Origin: a virus
Strand: one strand, 5' to 3'
DNA: 64,000 bases
Virus record (IMG/VR): IMGVR_UViG_3300003323_000567
Location: 62,001 to 126,000 of that record
Positions 13,882 through 21,266 of this stretch are shown piece by piece; the stretch's first letter is position 1; every line of letters starts with the position of its first letter. A program made the position numbers and the translations under genes. The notes under the pieces were generated by a model. It was not told the DNA's origin and did no database searches. It was given only the letters and a program-made list of their open reading frames with translations.

Positions 13882-14256
13882 TTATTGGTCTCTGTTTACC
13901 ATATCATCAATGGAGTTTGTCTCCCACTCACCCTTCTTTCCCTCCTTCTCCTTCTTCTTTGCCTCATATTGAGCAAGGTCATATGCCTTTAAGTTGGCAT
14001 GTAGCTCCAGCATAGAGAGGTCATATGCAAGAATTTGCTTATATTCCTCTATTTTATCACAGTTAGTGATCTTTTCAATGATCTGCTCCTTCAGCTCCCT
14101 TAGGGATACTTTGGTAGCATGTGCATTGAGAAGTTCCTTCATTAGATCCAGGCTTACTAGGGCCAGTTCTCCATTAGGAACTAATCCCGGACTGCTGAGC
14201 TGAAGTGCTGATATTTGCTTCTCTTCAGCCTTGACTGTTAATTGAGATTTTTGCAT
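13882..14256 (-). CDS. hypothetical helical protein, 124 aa
   Basis: I choose the ATG at 14256 (MQKSQLTVKAEEKQIS) because the DNA before it, CAAACCAAATATAAGCCAC, is the A/C-rich G-poor leader typical of this arm. An upstream in-frame ATG at 14301 adds 15 residues of unlikely composition. The protein is Leu/Glu/Lys-rich and helical, with a very charged C-terminal third. Confidence 0.7.
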   Translation of the reverse strand: MQKSQLTVKAEEKQISALQLSSPGLVPNGELALVSLDLMKELLNAHATKVSLRELKEQIIEKITNCDKIEEYKQILAYDLSMLELHANLKAYDLAQYEAKKKEKEGKKGEWETNSIDDMVNRDQ

Positions 14257-14382
14257 GTGGCTTATATTTGGTTTGGTAATACACATAAAAATGCCAGCCA
14301 TCCAGGATAAACAGTACCCCTTTAGCTTTTCAGCTGTCCCTAACCCTAATTTAGATCATGCTTTATTGTTAATAAATTATGA

Positions 14383-14544
14383 TTAAATATAGATTACAGC
14401 CAAAAGCAATGATAGCTGGCAAAGAATTAGTGGACCGCCCATGTATGGTAAACACTCACAGAATAGCACGGACAATCCACCAAAGAGATCACTGAGGATG
14501 GAAATCCCCAGTCTAAACCCTAACCTAATAGGCTTTGTAGCCAC
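14383..14544 (-). CDS. possible membrane ORF with GTG start, 53 aa
   Basis: Open frame from GTG (14544) to TAA with hydrophobic content ('LGISILSDLFGGLSVLF' and 'LILCQLSLLLAVIYI'), which would give two membrane helices. There is no ATG and no ribosome-binding site, so this is doubtful. Otherwise the 14302-14633 stretch holds no gene. Confidence 0.3.
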   Translation of the reverse strand: MATKPIRLGFRLGISILSDLFGGLSVLFCECLPYMGGPLILCQLSLLLAVIYI

Positions 14545-14633
14545 ATGAAAAGGTTGTAGTATAATGACAGGAAATAAATCTAAGTAAAGAGTAGCCCAGT
14601 GTCAGTAGGCTACTCAGCCAGACAATCAGAGGA

Positions 14634-14996
14634 TCAATCAGTGGCTTGCTCTGCGCTTTCCAATTTCTTCAGGATGTTTATTTGCTCTTCTACACAGTTT
14701 TTGATAGTGGATTCACGTACAAATCTGTATAGGTTAGAGTTCCAGTAGCTTTTGTACAAGGGCTTGTCATAAACAGGGATAATGATGGGCCAACCATGGT
14801 CTATACGTATAAATACAGCATATAGAGCATGTTCAAGCTCATCCTCATCAGCGTCAGTATATTCCCCTTGGGAGTCTGTGACTCTGTAGACATTACCATC
14901 TTTGCCTACCTCTGTTACATTATAGAGCCCTCTGATTGTTTCGTATCCTTCTCCCTTATGGAATACAGGATCTCCTTTTTGGAATTTATGCGCCAT
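14634..14996 (-). CDS. hypothetical protein, 120 aa
   Basis: Start placed at MAHKFQKGDPVFHKGEGYET (14996), because the longer frame to 15029 lies inside the preceding gene and the ATG overlaps that gene's end by 11 nt. The first ~60 residues look like an SH3-like beta barrel ('KGDPVFHKGEG', 'GLYNVTEVGKDGNVYRVTD'); the remainder is helical. Not assigned to a family. Confidence 0.75.
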   Translation of the reverse strand: MAHKFQKGDPVFHKGEGYETIRGLYNVTEVGKDGNVYRVTDSQGEYTDADEDELEHALYAVFIRIDHGWPIIIPVYDKPLYKSYWNSNLYRFVRESTIKNCVEEQINILKKLESAEQATD

Positions 14997-15165
14997 GTTG
15001 TTGTGTTTCCTCCTGGAAAAATCTACCATGAACCCCTGCCTCGTTGGCTCTCAACTTCTTGCAATACCATACCTCTGTGCTCTCTTTTAGGGAGATCATG
15101 TACAGCCCTTCTGCTGTTACTTCAATTGTAAATACTTCGTCCTTTGGAATAAACTTCTTTTTCAT
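14986..15165 (-). CDS. hypothetical protein, 59 aa
   Basis: ATG at 15165, MKKKFIPKDEVFTIEVTAEG, continuing as a small beta-sheet protein ('LYMISLKESTEVWYCKKL') and ending QQHGA, TAA. The upstream leader ATTAACCCCAAAACAC is typical for this arm. It overlaps the following gene by 11 nt, so translation is probably coupled. Confidence 0.75.
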   Translation of the reverse strand: MKKKFIPKDEVFTIEVTAEGLYMISLKESTEVWYCKKLRANEAGVHGRFFQEETQQHGA

Positions 15166-15244
15166 GTGTTTTGGGGTTAATGTTTAATTTCCTTCTTTAA
15201 ATAGGGACCATCCTTTGTTCTAGGACAGTCCCATATACAACCAA

Positions 15245-15676
15245 TTAAACCTTAACCCATTTTGTATTAGGTGTACCTTCAACTGTGATCTTGCCATTGG
15301 CACAGAGGATTACATTCTTCAGGTTATACAATCCGCTTTTCTTTTTGAACCTGAGATTTGGAGCACTAATGGTTTTTAGCCCAGCCTCTAAATGAGAAGG
15401 GATTCCTTCTCTGTCTCCTGGCTCAAGGATCTTTTTTACTACTACTTGTTCAATAGGGCAAAAGAACAAAGTCATTGAGCTAGGTATCTGATCGTCCTCT
15501 AATTTACCCTCCACAACTCTGACACTGATAATGTCTGCCAGTACCTTTTCGTTGTGAGTTATACCAGCCTCACTCATTCTGTAGGCTAGTACATGTGGTT
15601 GTGATGCACTTGTGACCTGAATAGGTTCGGATCCCCCGAATAGTCTTTTCAGGATTTGTTTTGACTTTTCGAACAT
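15245..15676 (-). CDS. hypothetical protein, 143 aa
   Basis: Basic N-terminus (KSKQILKRLFGGSEP), then an alpha/beta domain with 'FFCPIEQVVVKKI' and a C-terminal beta hairpin ('NLKNVILCANGKITVEGTP'). No motif recognised. Confidence 0.7.
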   Translation of the reverse strand: MFEKSKQILKRLFGGSEPIQVTSASQPHVLAYRMSEAGITHNEKVLADIISVRVVEGKLEDDQIPSSMTLFFCPIEQVVVKKILEPGDREGIPSHLEAGLKTISAPNLRFKKKSGLYNLKNVILCANGKITVEGTPNTKWVKV

Positions 15677-15690
15677 ATGATAATTGATGA

Positions 15691-16176
15691 TTAAGCGTTC
15701 TTCTTGTGTTTATCAATGTGTTCTGTGAGTATAAGGGCCTCTACAGTCTCTCCGAAATTGTCTACCCTTAGGGGACATATAGAGATTACTCTCCTGCCAT
15801 CCATTCTTAACTGGTCTATTCTGCTCTCTAATGAGCCATGAATACCCTTCTTTTTCCACGGATGAGTGATTGCAATCCTTACCCCATCTCTTTTGAGATG
15901 CTCCAAGCCTTTTACGAATATCTTAGAAGTCTCATAGAGCTCCAGATTCTTCTCAAATAGTTCTCTGTTTTTACCCCTGAGATCTTCAAGCTGTTCTTGG
16001 TAGAACTCATCCATATTTCTCAATGCTCTTTCATGTTGCTTTAACAGCTTTTTAACTTCTGAACTGTGTTCATCCCTGAACTTGGTCAGTTGTCTCTTTA
16101 GCTTTGTATTCTCTTTCTTGAGTTCATGCTCATCAGGGAATAGCTCATCTGGTGGCAAGTCTTCGAACTCATCCAT
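15691..16176 (-). CDS. coiled-coil protein, 161 aa
   Basis: Start taken as MDEFEDLPPDELFPDEHELK (16176), avoiding a 20-nt overlap that a further upstream ATG would need. Residues ~15-90 form a long coiled coil rich in Lys/Glu/Leu. The C-terminal ~60 residues are a small alpha/beta domain with 'GVRIAITHPWKKKGIHG' and 'RRVISICPLRVDNFGETVEA'. Unknown function. Confidence 0.75.
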   Translation of the reverse strand: MDEFEDLPPDELFPDEHELKKENTKLKRQLTKFRDEHSSEVKKLLKQHERALRNMDEFYQEQLEDLRGKNRELFEKNLELYETSKIFVKGLEHLKRDGVRIAITHPWKKKGIHGSLESRIDQLRMDGRRVISICPLRVDNFGETVEALILTEHIDKHKKNA

Positions 16177-16204
16177 AGGTAGAGTTTTTTGGTGATAAAT
16201 ATAG

Positions 16205-16471
16205 TTACAAATCGGAAACCCCATTTATGTTGAGGACAGGATCATTACTGGCTATTATTTTGGCTGATCTTCTTTGATATAAGGGCTTCTTATGCTCTAC
16301 ATTGATAAGCTCAGCAAATCGCTCACTGTCACACCTGACTATAGGATCACGACCTAAATTACCAGAGACAAAATCATATATGTAGTCTCCTACTGTAACC
16401 AGATCTTCCTGTATTGTTAGCCTGTATATGAAGTGTTTGTATGTCCTGTTTAGGAGAAGTTCTTCTTTCAT
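16205..16471 (-). CDS. hypothetical protein, 88 aa
   Basis: Soluble protein of mixed structure. Start overlaps the stop of the gene at 16468 by the ATGA type. No motif. Confidence 0.7.
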   Translation of the reverse strand: MKEELLLNRTYKHFIYRLTIQEDLVTVGDYIYDFVSGNLGRDPIVRCDSERFAELINVEHKKPLYQRRSAKIIASNDPVLNINGVSDL

Positions 16472-16803
16472 GAGATGTGCAATTTACCCTTATCAGGTCG
16501 TAATGCTACTATAAATGCATGTAGAGCTGCTCCAGTATCATCATATTCTGTGACTGTGACAGAGACTATCGTGTATTTCTCCTTAATAGCCTGTGTCACA
16601 AGCTCTAGCAGACTTATTGGCCTGGATCTTCCCTCGGGGAATTCAAATAGCTGATCCCAGTCCCATTTTATGATGCACTGGTTAAGAGCAGAATAGTTGT
16701 TTCCAGCTATTTTTATGGCATTCTTTGCAATCTCTTTAAGAGAATGCAGTTCCTCCTGGAGTAGAATTACATAGTTTTCACTATATTTTTTTTCTTCTGC
16801 CAT
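16468..16803 (-). CDS. hypothetical protein, 111 aa
   Basis: Start at MAEEKKYSENYVILLQEELH (16803), preceded by the A/C-rich leader CAATTAAAACCAAGTATA. An upstream ATG at 16851 adds 16 residues. N-terminal helix followed by an alpha/beta segment ('KYTIVSVTVTEYDDTGAALH'). Not recognised. Confidence 0.7.
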   Translation of the reverse strand: MAEEKKYSENYVILLQEELHSLKEIAKNAIKIAGNNYSALNQCIIKWDWDQLFEFPEGRSRPISLLELVTQAIKEKYTIVSVTVTEYDDTGAALHAFIVALRPDKGKLHIS

Positions 16804-16897
16804 TATACTTGGTTTTAATTGTGGTGTTTGTGTTAGGATACTACTACCCAAAGAATCTATAGTTCTCTAGGTAGTAGTTTTGGATCGTTTTTCGGGG

Positions 16898-17026
16898 CTA
16901 TCCTGTGTGTTTGGTCTTATTTCTTCTTTTATTTTGTCTTGCCTTTTCTCTCCTTTCCATTATATGGCATAACCACATAATTACAGAGATAGCCAGGATA
17001 TTTATATTCTCAAGCCATCTCTTCAT
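16898..17026 (-). CDS. small membrane protein with basic tail, 42 aa
   Basis: ATG at 17026: MKRWLENINILAISVIMWLC, then HIMERREKARQNKRRNKTKH, TG, TAG. One membrane helix followed by a strongly basic cytoplasmic tail that could touch DNA or RNA at the membrane. Lies 9 nt from the gene at 17036. Confidence 0.65.
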   Translation of the reverse strand: MKRWLENINILAISVIMWLCHIMERREKARQNKRRNKTKHTG

Positions 17027-17035
17027 GGTTTGGAT

Positions 17036-17233
17036 TTAGCTTAGGCAATAGTATAGTATCATCTTAGCTCTGTGCATCCTTGCTATGTCATTAGTTGCAG
17101 CACCTGCTCTTATTTCTTCTGAATAGAGCTTAGCTACTCCTATTGACCCCAGGGGAAGTCTAGGATAACCATTGATCTTGGTATGGAACTTAACTCTCTT
17201 AAGTTCTTCATTATCAAGTCGTTGTACTATCAT
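17036..17233 (-). CDS. hypothetical protein, 65 aa
   Basis: Small soluble protein starting MIVQRLDNEELKRVKFHTKI. No motif. It lies 3 nt after the gene at 17237 on the same strand. Confidence 0.65.
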   Translation of the reverse strand: MIVQRLDNEELKRVKFHTKINGYPRLPLGSIGVAKLYSEEIRAGAATNDIARMHRAKMILYYCLS

Positions 17234-17236
17234 AGC

Positions 17237-17653
17237 TTAGAATTTTATTTGTACAGGTCGATAACCTTTGTTGGACCAATGATCTATTAATCCAAAATAG
17301 GGCTTCAGGAAGTCTCTAATGCTCTCAAGTCTGTTTTGAAGGTGATTATTGGTATAAACACTGCTACCTTCCCACAGGATGTTATGAAGATCTCTGGATT
17401 GTATTATCCAAAGTATTCCTTTTACCTCTTCCCAGCCTGATTTTGCATTGTTAAATTCGTTAAGGTGCTCAATAGCCCATCCAATGGTATCATACCAGCT
17501 GTTTGTCCACTCTTTGGGCAATGGTGGATGGGCATAAAATGTTTGTGGTTCAACTTTCCAGAACTCACAAGCTTGTTTATCCAGCTCTCCATGAGCTATA
17601 TTCTTCCCTTGGGGATCAGTGATTTCAAATAGTCTTTGATGTCTTGGTGGCAT
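17237..17653 (-). CDS. hypothetical protein, 138 aa
   Basis: Trp/Asn/His-rich, with a beta-strand opening ('QRLFEITDPQGKNIAHGEL') and helical remainder. I favour the ATG at 17653 (MPPRHQRLF) after an A/C-rich leader; the ATG at 17680 would overlap the gene at 17673 by 8 nt. No family recognised. Confidence 0.7.
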   Translation of the reverse strand: MPPRHQRLFEITDPQGKNIAHGELDKQACEFWKVEPQTFYAHPPLPKEWTNSWYDTIGWAIEHLNEFNNAKSGWEEVKGILWIIQSRDLHNILWEGSSVYTNNHLQNRLESIRDFLKPYFGLIDHWSNKGYRPVQIKF

Positions 17654-17672
17654 ATAATGTGGGTTTATATGG

Positions 17673-17873
17673 TTAATCAAACTCTTTGTTCATCTGTTCC
17701 CATTCTTCAGGAGTAATGCCACTAAGGATGAATTCCCTCATTGCAGCAGGTACATTGGGCATAGCACGCTGTATTGCCATGCCATCTTCCCAGACTTTTA
17801 GCTGCTCTTCTGTGACATCAATGTCTAATGTATGGACTTTCCCACTGTACTGGGATGTTCTAGTTATTTGCAT
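17673..17873 (-). CDS. conserved small phage protein, 66 aa
   Basis: Reads MQITRTSQYSGKVHTLDIDV, then 'TEEQLKVWEDGMAIQRAMP', then 'AAMREFILSGITPEEWE'. This pattern (beta hairpin, helix with W-x-x-G-x-x-x-Q-x-x-M-P, then REF-x-x-[ST]G-x-T-x-EEW) occurs, from memory, in many phage hypothetical proteins across hosts. Function unknown. Confidence 0.8.
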   Translation of the reverse strand: MQITRTSQYSGKVHTLDIDVTEEQLKVWEDGMAIQRAMPNVPAAMREFILSGITPEEWEQMNKEFD

Positions 17874-17890
17874 GTGGCTAGTTTTAAGGT

Positions 17891-18082
17891 TTACAATTTG
17901 TCAAAGAGGACTAATACGGTGATAAGGAGTGCAATAATGAAGAATATTCTTACTACAGCCTCAGCCCATGTCATTCTCTCATCTATCACTATTCCTCGTC
18001 CCTTTAGGTCATTTATTTCCTCCCTAAGGGAATCTATTTCCTCCATAATATCTTCATAGTCAATTTCATGTGATTCGGACAT
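17891..18082 (-). CDS. tail-anchored membrane protein, 63 aa
   Basis: Acidic coiled-coil N-terminus (EIDYEDIMEEIDSLREEIND) and a C-terminal membrane helix (VVRIFFIIALLITVLVLF). A C-tail-anchored topology is expected, with the coiled coil in the cytoplasm. Confidence 0.75.
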   Translation of the reverse strand: MSESHEIDYEDIMEEIDSLREEINDLKGRGIVIDERMTWAEAVVRIFFIIALLITVLVLFDKL

Positions 18083-18112
18083 ATGACTTGTATTTTTAAT
18101 GTGGTTTGTGAC

Positions 18113-18241
18113 TCATTTGCCTAGTTCTTTGGCTAGTTTTTCCCTCTCCTTCAAGAGTTTTATTCTTTCCTCCAATAGCCTTATGACTTCTTTGCACTCT
18201 GCAAGGTTTAGGTATATTAGGTTGTCGAGGATTTCATGCAT
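18113..18241 (-). CDS. small coiled-coil protein, 42 aa
   Basis: ATG at 18241: MHEILDNLIYLNLAECKEVI, then a Leu/Glu/Lys helix ending KELGK, TGA. Leucine spacing suggests a dimeric coiled coil. Leader AACCACATAACCTTTAAAC is typical of the arm. Confidence 0.65.
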   Translation of the reverse strand: MHEILDNLIYLNLAECKEVIRLLEERIKLLKEREKLAKELGK

Positions 18242-18365
18242 ATAATCTGTGTTTAAAGGTTATGTGGTTTATGAACGGTTTGTATTTTGGGACTTATGAC
18301 TCAGGGAAGAACGGTTTGTGTGATAGAATATCATGAATATCAAACAGTTATGTGGTATTACCAGC

Positions 18366-18396
18366 AAAAGAAAAAGCAAGGGCCGTAGCCCCTGCT
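18366..18396 (-). terminator. factor-independent terminator
   Basis: Minus strand AGCAGGGGC-tac-GGCCCTTGCT then TTTTTC. It terminates transcription of the gene at 18436. The rest of 18242-18435 shows no gene. Confidence 0.8.
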
Positions 18397-18435
18397 CTGT
18401 TTAAATCATCAAGCTATCTCGTGTTCTTCCATGTA

Positions 18436-18996
18436 CTAAGCTCCAGCATCTGCCATGAGCAACTTCATGTCTTCATCACTGATCAACTTGCTCAGATCTG
18501 TGGCTTCCAACAGCTCCAGTTTCTTAGTGTCAATCTTCTGCTGCTTCAGGATCTCAAATTCCACGTTAGATGCTGCTTTCAAGGCTGCCTGAGCTTTCTT
18601 ACGTTTACTTAAGTCACTGAAGCTCAAGCTCCAACCGTATCCTATCACCTGCATGGTCTTACCAGCATTGTTGGGATCAGGTCTGTCCTGGGCAAATACT
18701 GTTGGTGTTGCTGTTAATCCCAATAGTGTACCTTCATCAAAAGCTTTCTTGAACTCAGGAGTGACGGTACAAATAGCACCCCTGAACTTAAATGTGAAGT
18801 ATTCCTGACCTTCTAAGTTTCCTCTTGTATACACACTTGCTTCACTGCCAAATTGCTCAAGTTCATCATAAGCCTGTATGGCATTTAAGGTAATAGCTTG
18901 TCTGGTATCAGCTGCTCTTGCTTTTTCAAGGGCTGATAATTCTTGTTGCAATGGCTGTGCAACCTGTTCTACTGTTGTGTTTGTTAAGTCTGCCAT
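18436..18996 (-). CDS. hypothetical protein, 186 aa
   Basis: N- and C-terminal helices flank a beta-rich middle ('YFTFKFRGAICTVTPEFKKA', 'GYGWSLSFSDLSKRKKA'). It ends with an acidic tail. Its own terminator and an A/C-rich leader make it a separate unit at the start of the left arm, often the place of highly expressed early genes. Not recognised. Confidence 0.75.
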   Translation of the reverse strand: MADLTNTTVEQVAQPLQQELSALEKARAADTRQAITLNAIQAYDELEQFGSEASVYTRGNLEGQEYFTFKFRGAICTVTPEFKKAFDEGTLLGLTATPTVFAQDRPDPNNAGKTMQVIGYGWSLSFSDLSKRKKAQAALKAASNVEFEILKQQKIDTKKLELLEATDLSKLISDEDMKLLMADAGA

Positions 18997-19090
18997 GATT
19001 TAGTTGTTTTATTGTTGAAGAAATTTAATTCGAACGTAAGAGCACCACAGATAAGACTATCTCAGTGCTCTTTATATCCCTGTAATATCT

Positions 19091-19291
19091 TTAGGCTGAT
19101 TTTAGGTCTGCCTTTTCAATTGTGTAACCTGCTTCCTTCCATATTTGAGTCATATACATCCAACCCTCTTCAGTAGCTTTAATTGTATATGACCAATTAG
19201 CTTGTTGTGGAAATGTTACAAAATATGTATACATGTAAGCTCCTATTGTGGTCTCTGTTATTGAGCTCATTCTGTAGATAATCCTTTTCAT
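19091..19291 (-). CDS. hypothetical protein, 66 aa
   Basis: Tyr/Thr/Trp-rich beta protein ('TTIGAYMYTYFVTFPQQANW'). First gene of the minus-strand arm next to the divergent region. No family. Confidence 0.65.
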   Translation of the reverse strand: MKRIIYRMSSITETTIGAYMYTYFVTFPQQANWSYTIKATEEGWMYMTQIWKEAGYTIEKADLKSA

Positions 19292-19540
19292 ATGCTGAGT
19301 TTAATGTGGCATTTTGATCTGTAGCTCAACAGGTTATCATATCCCCCAAGGGGATGCTAGAGCTTGCACTCTCTAGCTAGTCTCATTGCAAGTGTATAAC
19401 CACTTTCAGTGCATTAGTCAAATAAATGACAAGTCTTGAGACTGGATGATTAGGTCACAACTCCGTGCCTTTTTATACTGCCATACAACAGTCTTATGCC
19501 ATATAATATATCATAATGATATCATATAACATAAAGTAAT

Positions 19541-19581
19541 GAGAGCTGCAATACTGTACTTTATATAGTACTACAGCTCTC
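19541..19581. repeat. nested inverted repeat
   Basis: GAGAGCTG and CAGCTCTC pair around a second inverted pair, AGTAC-type arms flanking ttatat. It would form a cruciform or RNA hairpin of about 41 nt. Confidence 0.7.
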
Positions 19582-19588
19582 TATCATG

Positions 19589-19676
19589 TTGATAATCAAT
19601 GAGTTAGATCATAGTTTGTCTAGTCACATTGGCAACTAGCTCAGGGACTCATGCATTCTAGCTCATTGATAATCAA
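19589..19676. repeat. 15-bp inverted repeat
   Basis: TTGATAATCAATGAG at 19589-19603 and CTCATTGATAATCAA at 19662-19676 match as inverted copies with one mismatch, 58 bp apart. Confidence 0.7.
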
Positions 19677-20060
19677 GGACTTATAAGCTTACGAAGTGAC
19701 CAATATTTCAGTTGGGATTAACGCTTAGCAATTATAAATCCTTGAAAATCAAGCAAGTGTGAGACATATTTAAATCTCATGTGCCCCAAAGGGTCATGGG
19801 GGGATACCCCCGACACTGCGATTTTACCAAGGGGTCAAGGGACGGTGTCCCCTTATTACTCATGTATATATAATAGATTTAGGGTAGCATGTATATGCGA
19901 AGTCAAAAAGTAAAACACTTGATATCACTGCATTTGGTTTGAGTTGCTCCCACGGTGAGATACAACTTTAGACCGTTAGTAAGGAGGGGGGGCTCTTATT
20001 CTATTACCTACAGTTCCCCCTGGGCATATATAGACCCATGTTATACAGGTTTCTCTCACA

Positions 20061-20092
20061 TATTTGGAAATTAAAGGGGAACACATTACCTT
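20061..20092 (+). promoter_or_regulatory. Bacteroidetes-type promoter P1
   Basis: TTTG (20061), 20 nt, then TACCTTTG (20085-20092), an exact TTTG-N20-TAnnTTTG. Predicted start of transcription is about 20097-20100. It decides the start codon of the next gene. Confidence 0.8.
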
Positions 20093-20109
20093 TGGAGAAA
20101 TATAAGGAC

Positions 20110-20514
20110 ATGAGTAAATTCACAGATGACTTTTTTGCCTTTCCTATTAAGGTGTATGATGGCTTCTCTCTGAAGAAGGCCATGGATGAAGAGGATAAGG
20201 TAGGGACTGAAGCTCCTGTGCCAATTGACTGGGTAGCTGGATGGGTGAGGATACCTGTAAAGGATTTACCTAAGATGATGTGGCATGAGGGCTTTTCCAG
20301 GGAGAGAAGTGTAAAGGATGTGGCTGAGGAAGGCTTTGATCTGACTATTGTTATTACTGATAGTTATGGAGAGTTTGTGAGTACATGGCCAAGGAAGAAG
20401 TTCGAAGCTAAGCTGGATGACTTCATGGCTAAGTATCAGACCAGGGCAAAGGACTATCTATCAAGCCCGAACCCCCATATTCTCGTTCAATCTATATCCC
20501 CTGAGGGACAATAG
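20110..20514 (+). CDS. hypothetical protein, 134 aa
   Basis: Start at the ATG at 20110 (MSKFTDDFFAFPIKVYDGFS), which follows TATAAGGAC and lies about 10 nt after the predicted transcript start. An upstream ATG at 20038 precedes the promoter and is rejected. The protein has 'PIDWVAGWVRIPVKDLPKMM' and a helical C-terminus. First gene of the plus-strand arm. No family recognised. Confidence 0.75.
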   Translation: MSKFTDDFFAFPIKVYDGFSLKKAMDEEDKVGTEAPVPIDWVAGWVRIPVKDLPKMMWHEGFSRERSVKDVAEEGFDLTIVITDSYGEFVSTWPRKKFEAKLDDFMAKYQTRAKDYLSSPNPHILVQSISPEGQ

Positions 20515-20524
20515 AGAAAATAAA

Positions 20525-20556
20525 TTTGGAGAATTGAAATCTTGGATCTATATTTG
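20525..20556 (+). promoter_or_regulatory. Bacteroidetes-type promoter P2
   Basis: TTTG (20525), exactly 20 nt, TATATTTG (20549-20556). It would drive the hairpin RNA at 20635 and the first tRNAs of the cluster. Confidence 0.85.
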
Positions 20557-20583
20557 CAGGATAAAATCTAAACAAAGAAGAAA

Positions 20584-20664
20584 ATGTACTATTCAATAGT
20601 GGATAATGGGATCATGAGAGGCGCAGAGAAATCTGCTCCAGGGGTCTCTTTGTCTACTATGTAA
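20584..20664 (+). CDS. possible leader peptide, 26 aa
   Basis: ATG about 22 nt after the predicted P2 start, preceded by AAAGAAGAAA; reads MYYSIVDNGIMRGAEKSAPG then VSLSTM, TAA. It runs into the 5' half of the large hairpin, so ribosomes on it could influence folding. No independent coding evidence. Confidence 0.35.
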   Translation: MYYSIVDNGIMRGAEKSAPGVSLSTM

Positions 20665-20699
20665 TTGATAAACAAGTAGTTAACCAAGATCCCTGGAGC
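20635..20699 (+). ncRNA. large hairpin RNA element
   Basis: A 13-bp stem (GCTCCAGGGGTCT with AGATCCCTGGAGC, one G-T) encloses an inner CTACT...AGTAG hairpin. It lies between P2 and the first tRNA. It could be a stable small RNA, a processing site or an attenuator; TTTTTGCTTT at about 20718 may end it. Confidence 0.5.
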
Positions 20700-20729
20700 A
20701 CCAAAGAGCTCTGGGGATTTTTGCTTTAT

Positions 20730-20800
20730 GCCCTCATAGCTTAATGGTAGAGCTCGAACCTTTTAAGTTTGAGATCCAAGTTCGATCCTTGGTGGGGGTA
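20730..20800 (+). tRNA. tRNA-Lys(TTT)
   Basis: Acceptor GCCCTCA/TGGGGGT, anticodon loop CTTTTAA, T-arm CCAAG-TTCGATC-CTTGG. Regular cloverleaf. Confidence 0.9.
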
Positions 20801-20809
20801 CAGAAATAT

Positions 20810-20880
20810 TCCCTTGTAGCTCTAAGGTAGAGTAGATGACTCTTAATCATCGGGCGAAGGTTCGATTCCTTCCAGGGGAA
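20810..20880 (+). tRNA. tRNA-Lys(CTT)
   Basis: Acceptor TCCCTTG/CAGGGGA, anticodon stem GATGA/TCATC with loop CTCTTAA, T-arm GAAGG-TTCGATT-CCTTC. Confidence 0.9.
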
Positions 20881-20881
20881 C

Positions 20882-21058
20882 ATGGCAACTAAAGATAAGA
20901 AAATCAGGAAGCTGAAGGACAGGATAGAGAAGATGGAAGCAGATATGTATAAAGAGTTGAGACAAAAGACATCTTCAACTGCAGAGATCAGCGTACATAA
21001 GTATCAAGCCAGATTGGCTCAAATGCATCTGGAGCTTCGGGAACTCGAAAAGAAATAG
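20882..21058 (+). CDS. small coiled-coil protein, 58 aa
   Basis: ATG directly after tRNA-Lys(CTT): MATKDKKIRKLKDRIEKMEA, continuing as a Lys/Glu/Leu helix and ending ELRELEKK, TAG. A single long helix or coiled coil is expected. The next ATG follows one nucleotide after the stop. Confidence 0.7.
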   Translation: MATKDKKIRKLKDRIEKMEADMYKELRQKTSSTAEISVHKYQARLAQMHLELRELEKK

Positions 21059-21059
21059 T

Positions 21060-21266
21060 ATGAAGATTACGTTTCAAGAGATGGCTCTAAGGGGTAAAGA
21101 GATCTTGTCTAGGCAGGGGCCTGTTACATTAGAGCAGGCTAGGGAGCAAGTAGAAAGACTTAAGAAGAATTCAAAATGCTCCATAGCACAGGGGTTGAGT
21201 GCATCTGCCTTACAAGCAGTCGACCTTGGTTCGAGTCCAAGTGGAGCAACCCAAAAGGAGTTATAG
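21060..21266 (+). CDS. small protein whose 3' end runs through tRNA-Val, 68 aa
   Basis: MKITFQEMALRGKEILSRQG then 'PVTLEQAREQVERLKKNSK' looks like a genuine helical protein. From about residue 39 the codons are the tRNA-Val gene itself and run into tRNA-Arg. Either the tRNA sequence was inserted or recruited into the 3' end of the gene, or the true gene has been truncated by it. Unknown function. Confidence 0.5.
   Translation: MKITFQEMALRGKEILSRQGPVTLEQAREQVERLKKNSKCSIAQGLSASALQAVDLGSSPSGATQKEL
21177..21249 (+). tRNA. tRNA-Val(TAC)
   Basis: Perfect acceptor TGCTCCA/TGGAGCA, anticodon stem TCTGC/GCAGT with loop CTTACAA, T-arm CTTGG-TTCGAGT-CCAAG. Overlaps the coding frame at 21060-21266. Confidence 0.9.

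Larger units (their letters stand above)
19292..20060. other. gene-free divergent region with inverted repeats (origin/promoter candidate)
   Basis: This 770-bp stretch separates the minus-strand arm from the plus-strand arm and holds no gene. It contains a hairpin with GAGAGCTG/CAGCTCTC arms and an inner CTGTACT-ttatat-AGTACTA (19541-19581). It also has an inverted pair TTGATAATCAATGAG (19589) and CTCATTGATAATCAA (19662), an AT-rich block with ATGATATCAT (about 19500-19535), and a CCCCAAGGG palindrome (19344). Such structure at a transcription divergence point fits a replication origin or a regulatory hub. No gene product ties it to replication in this window. Confidence 0.5.
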
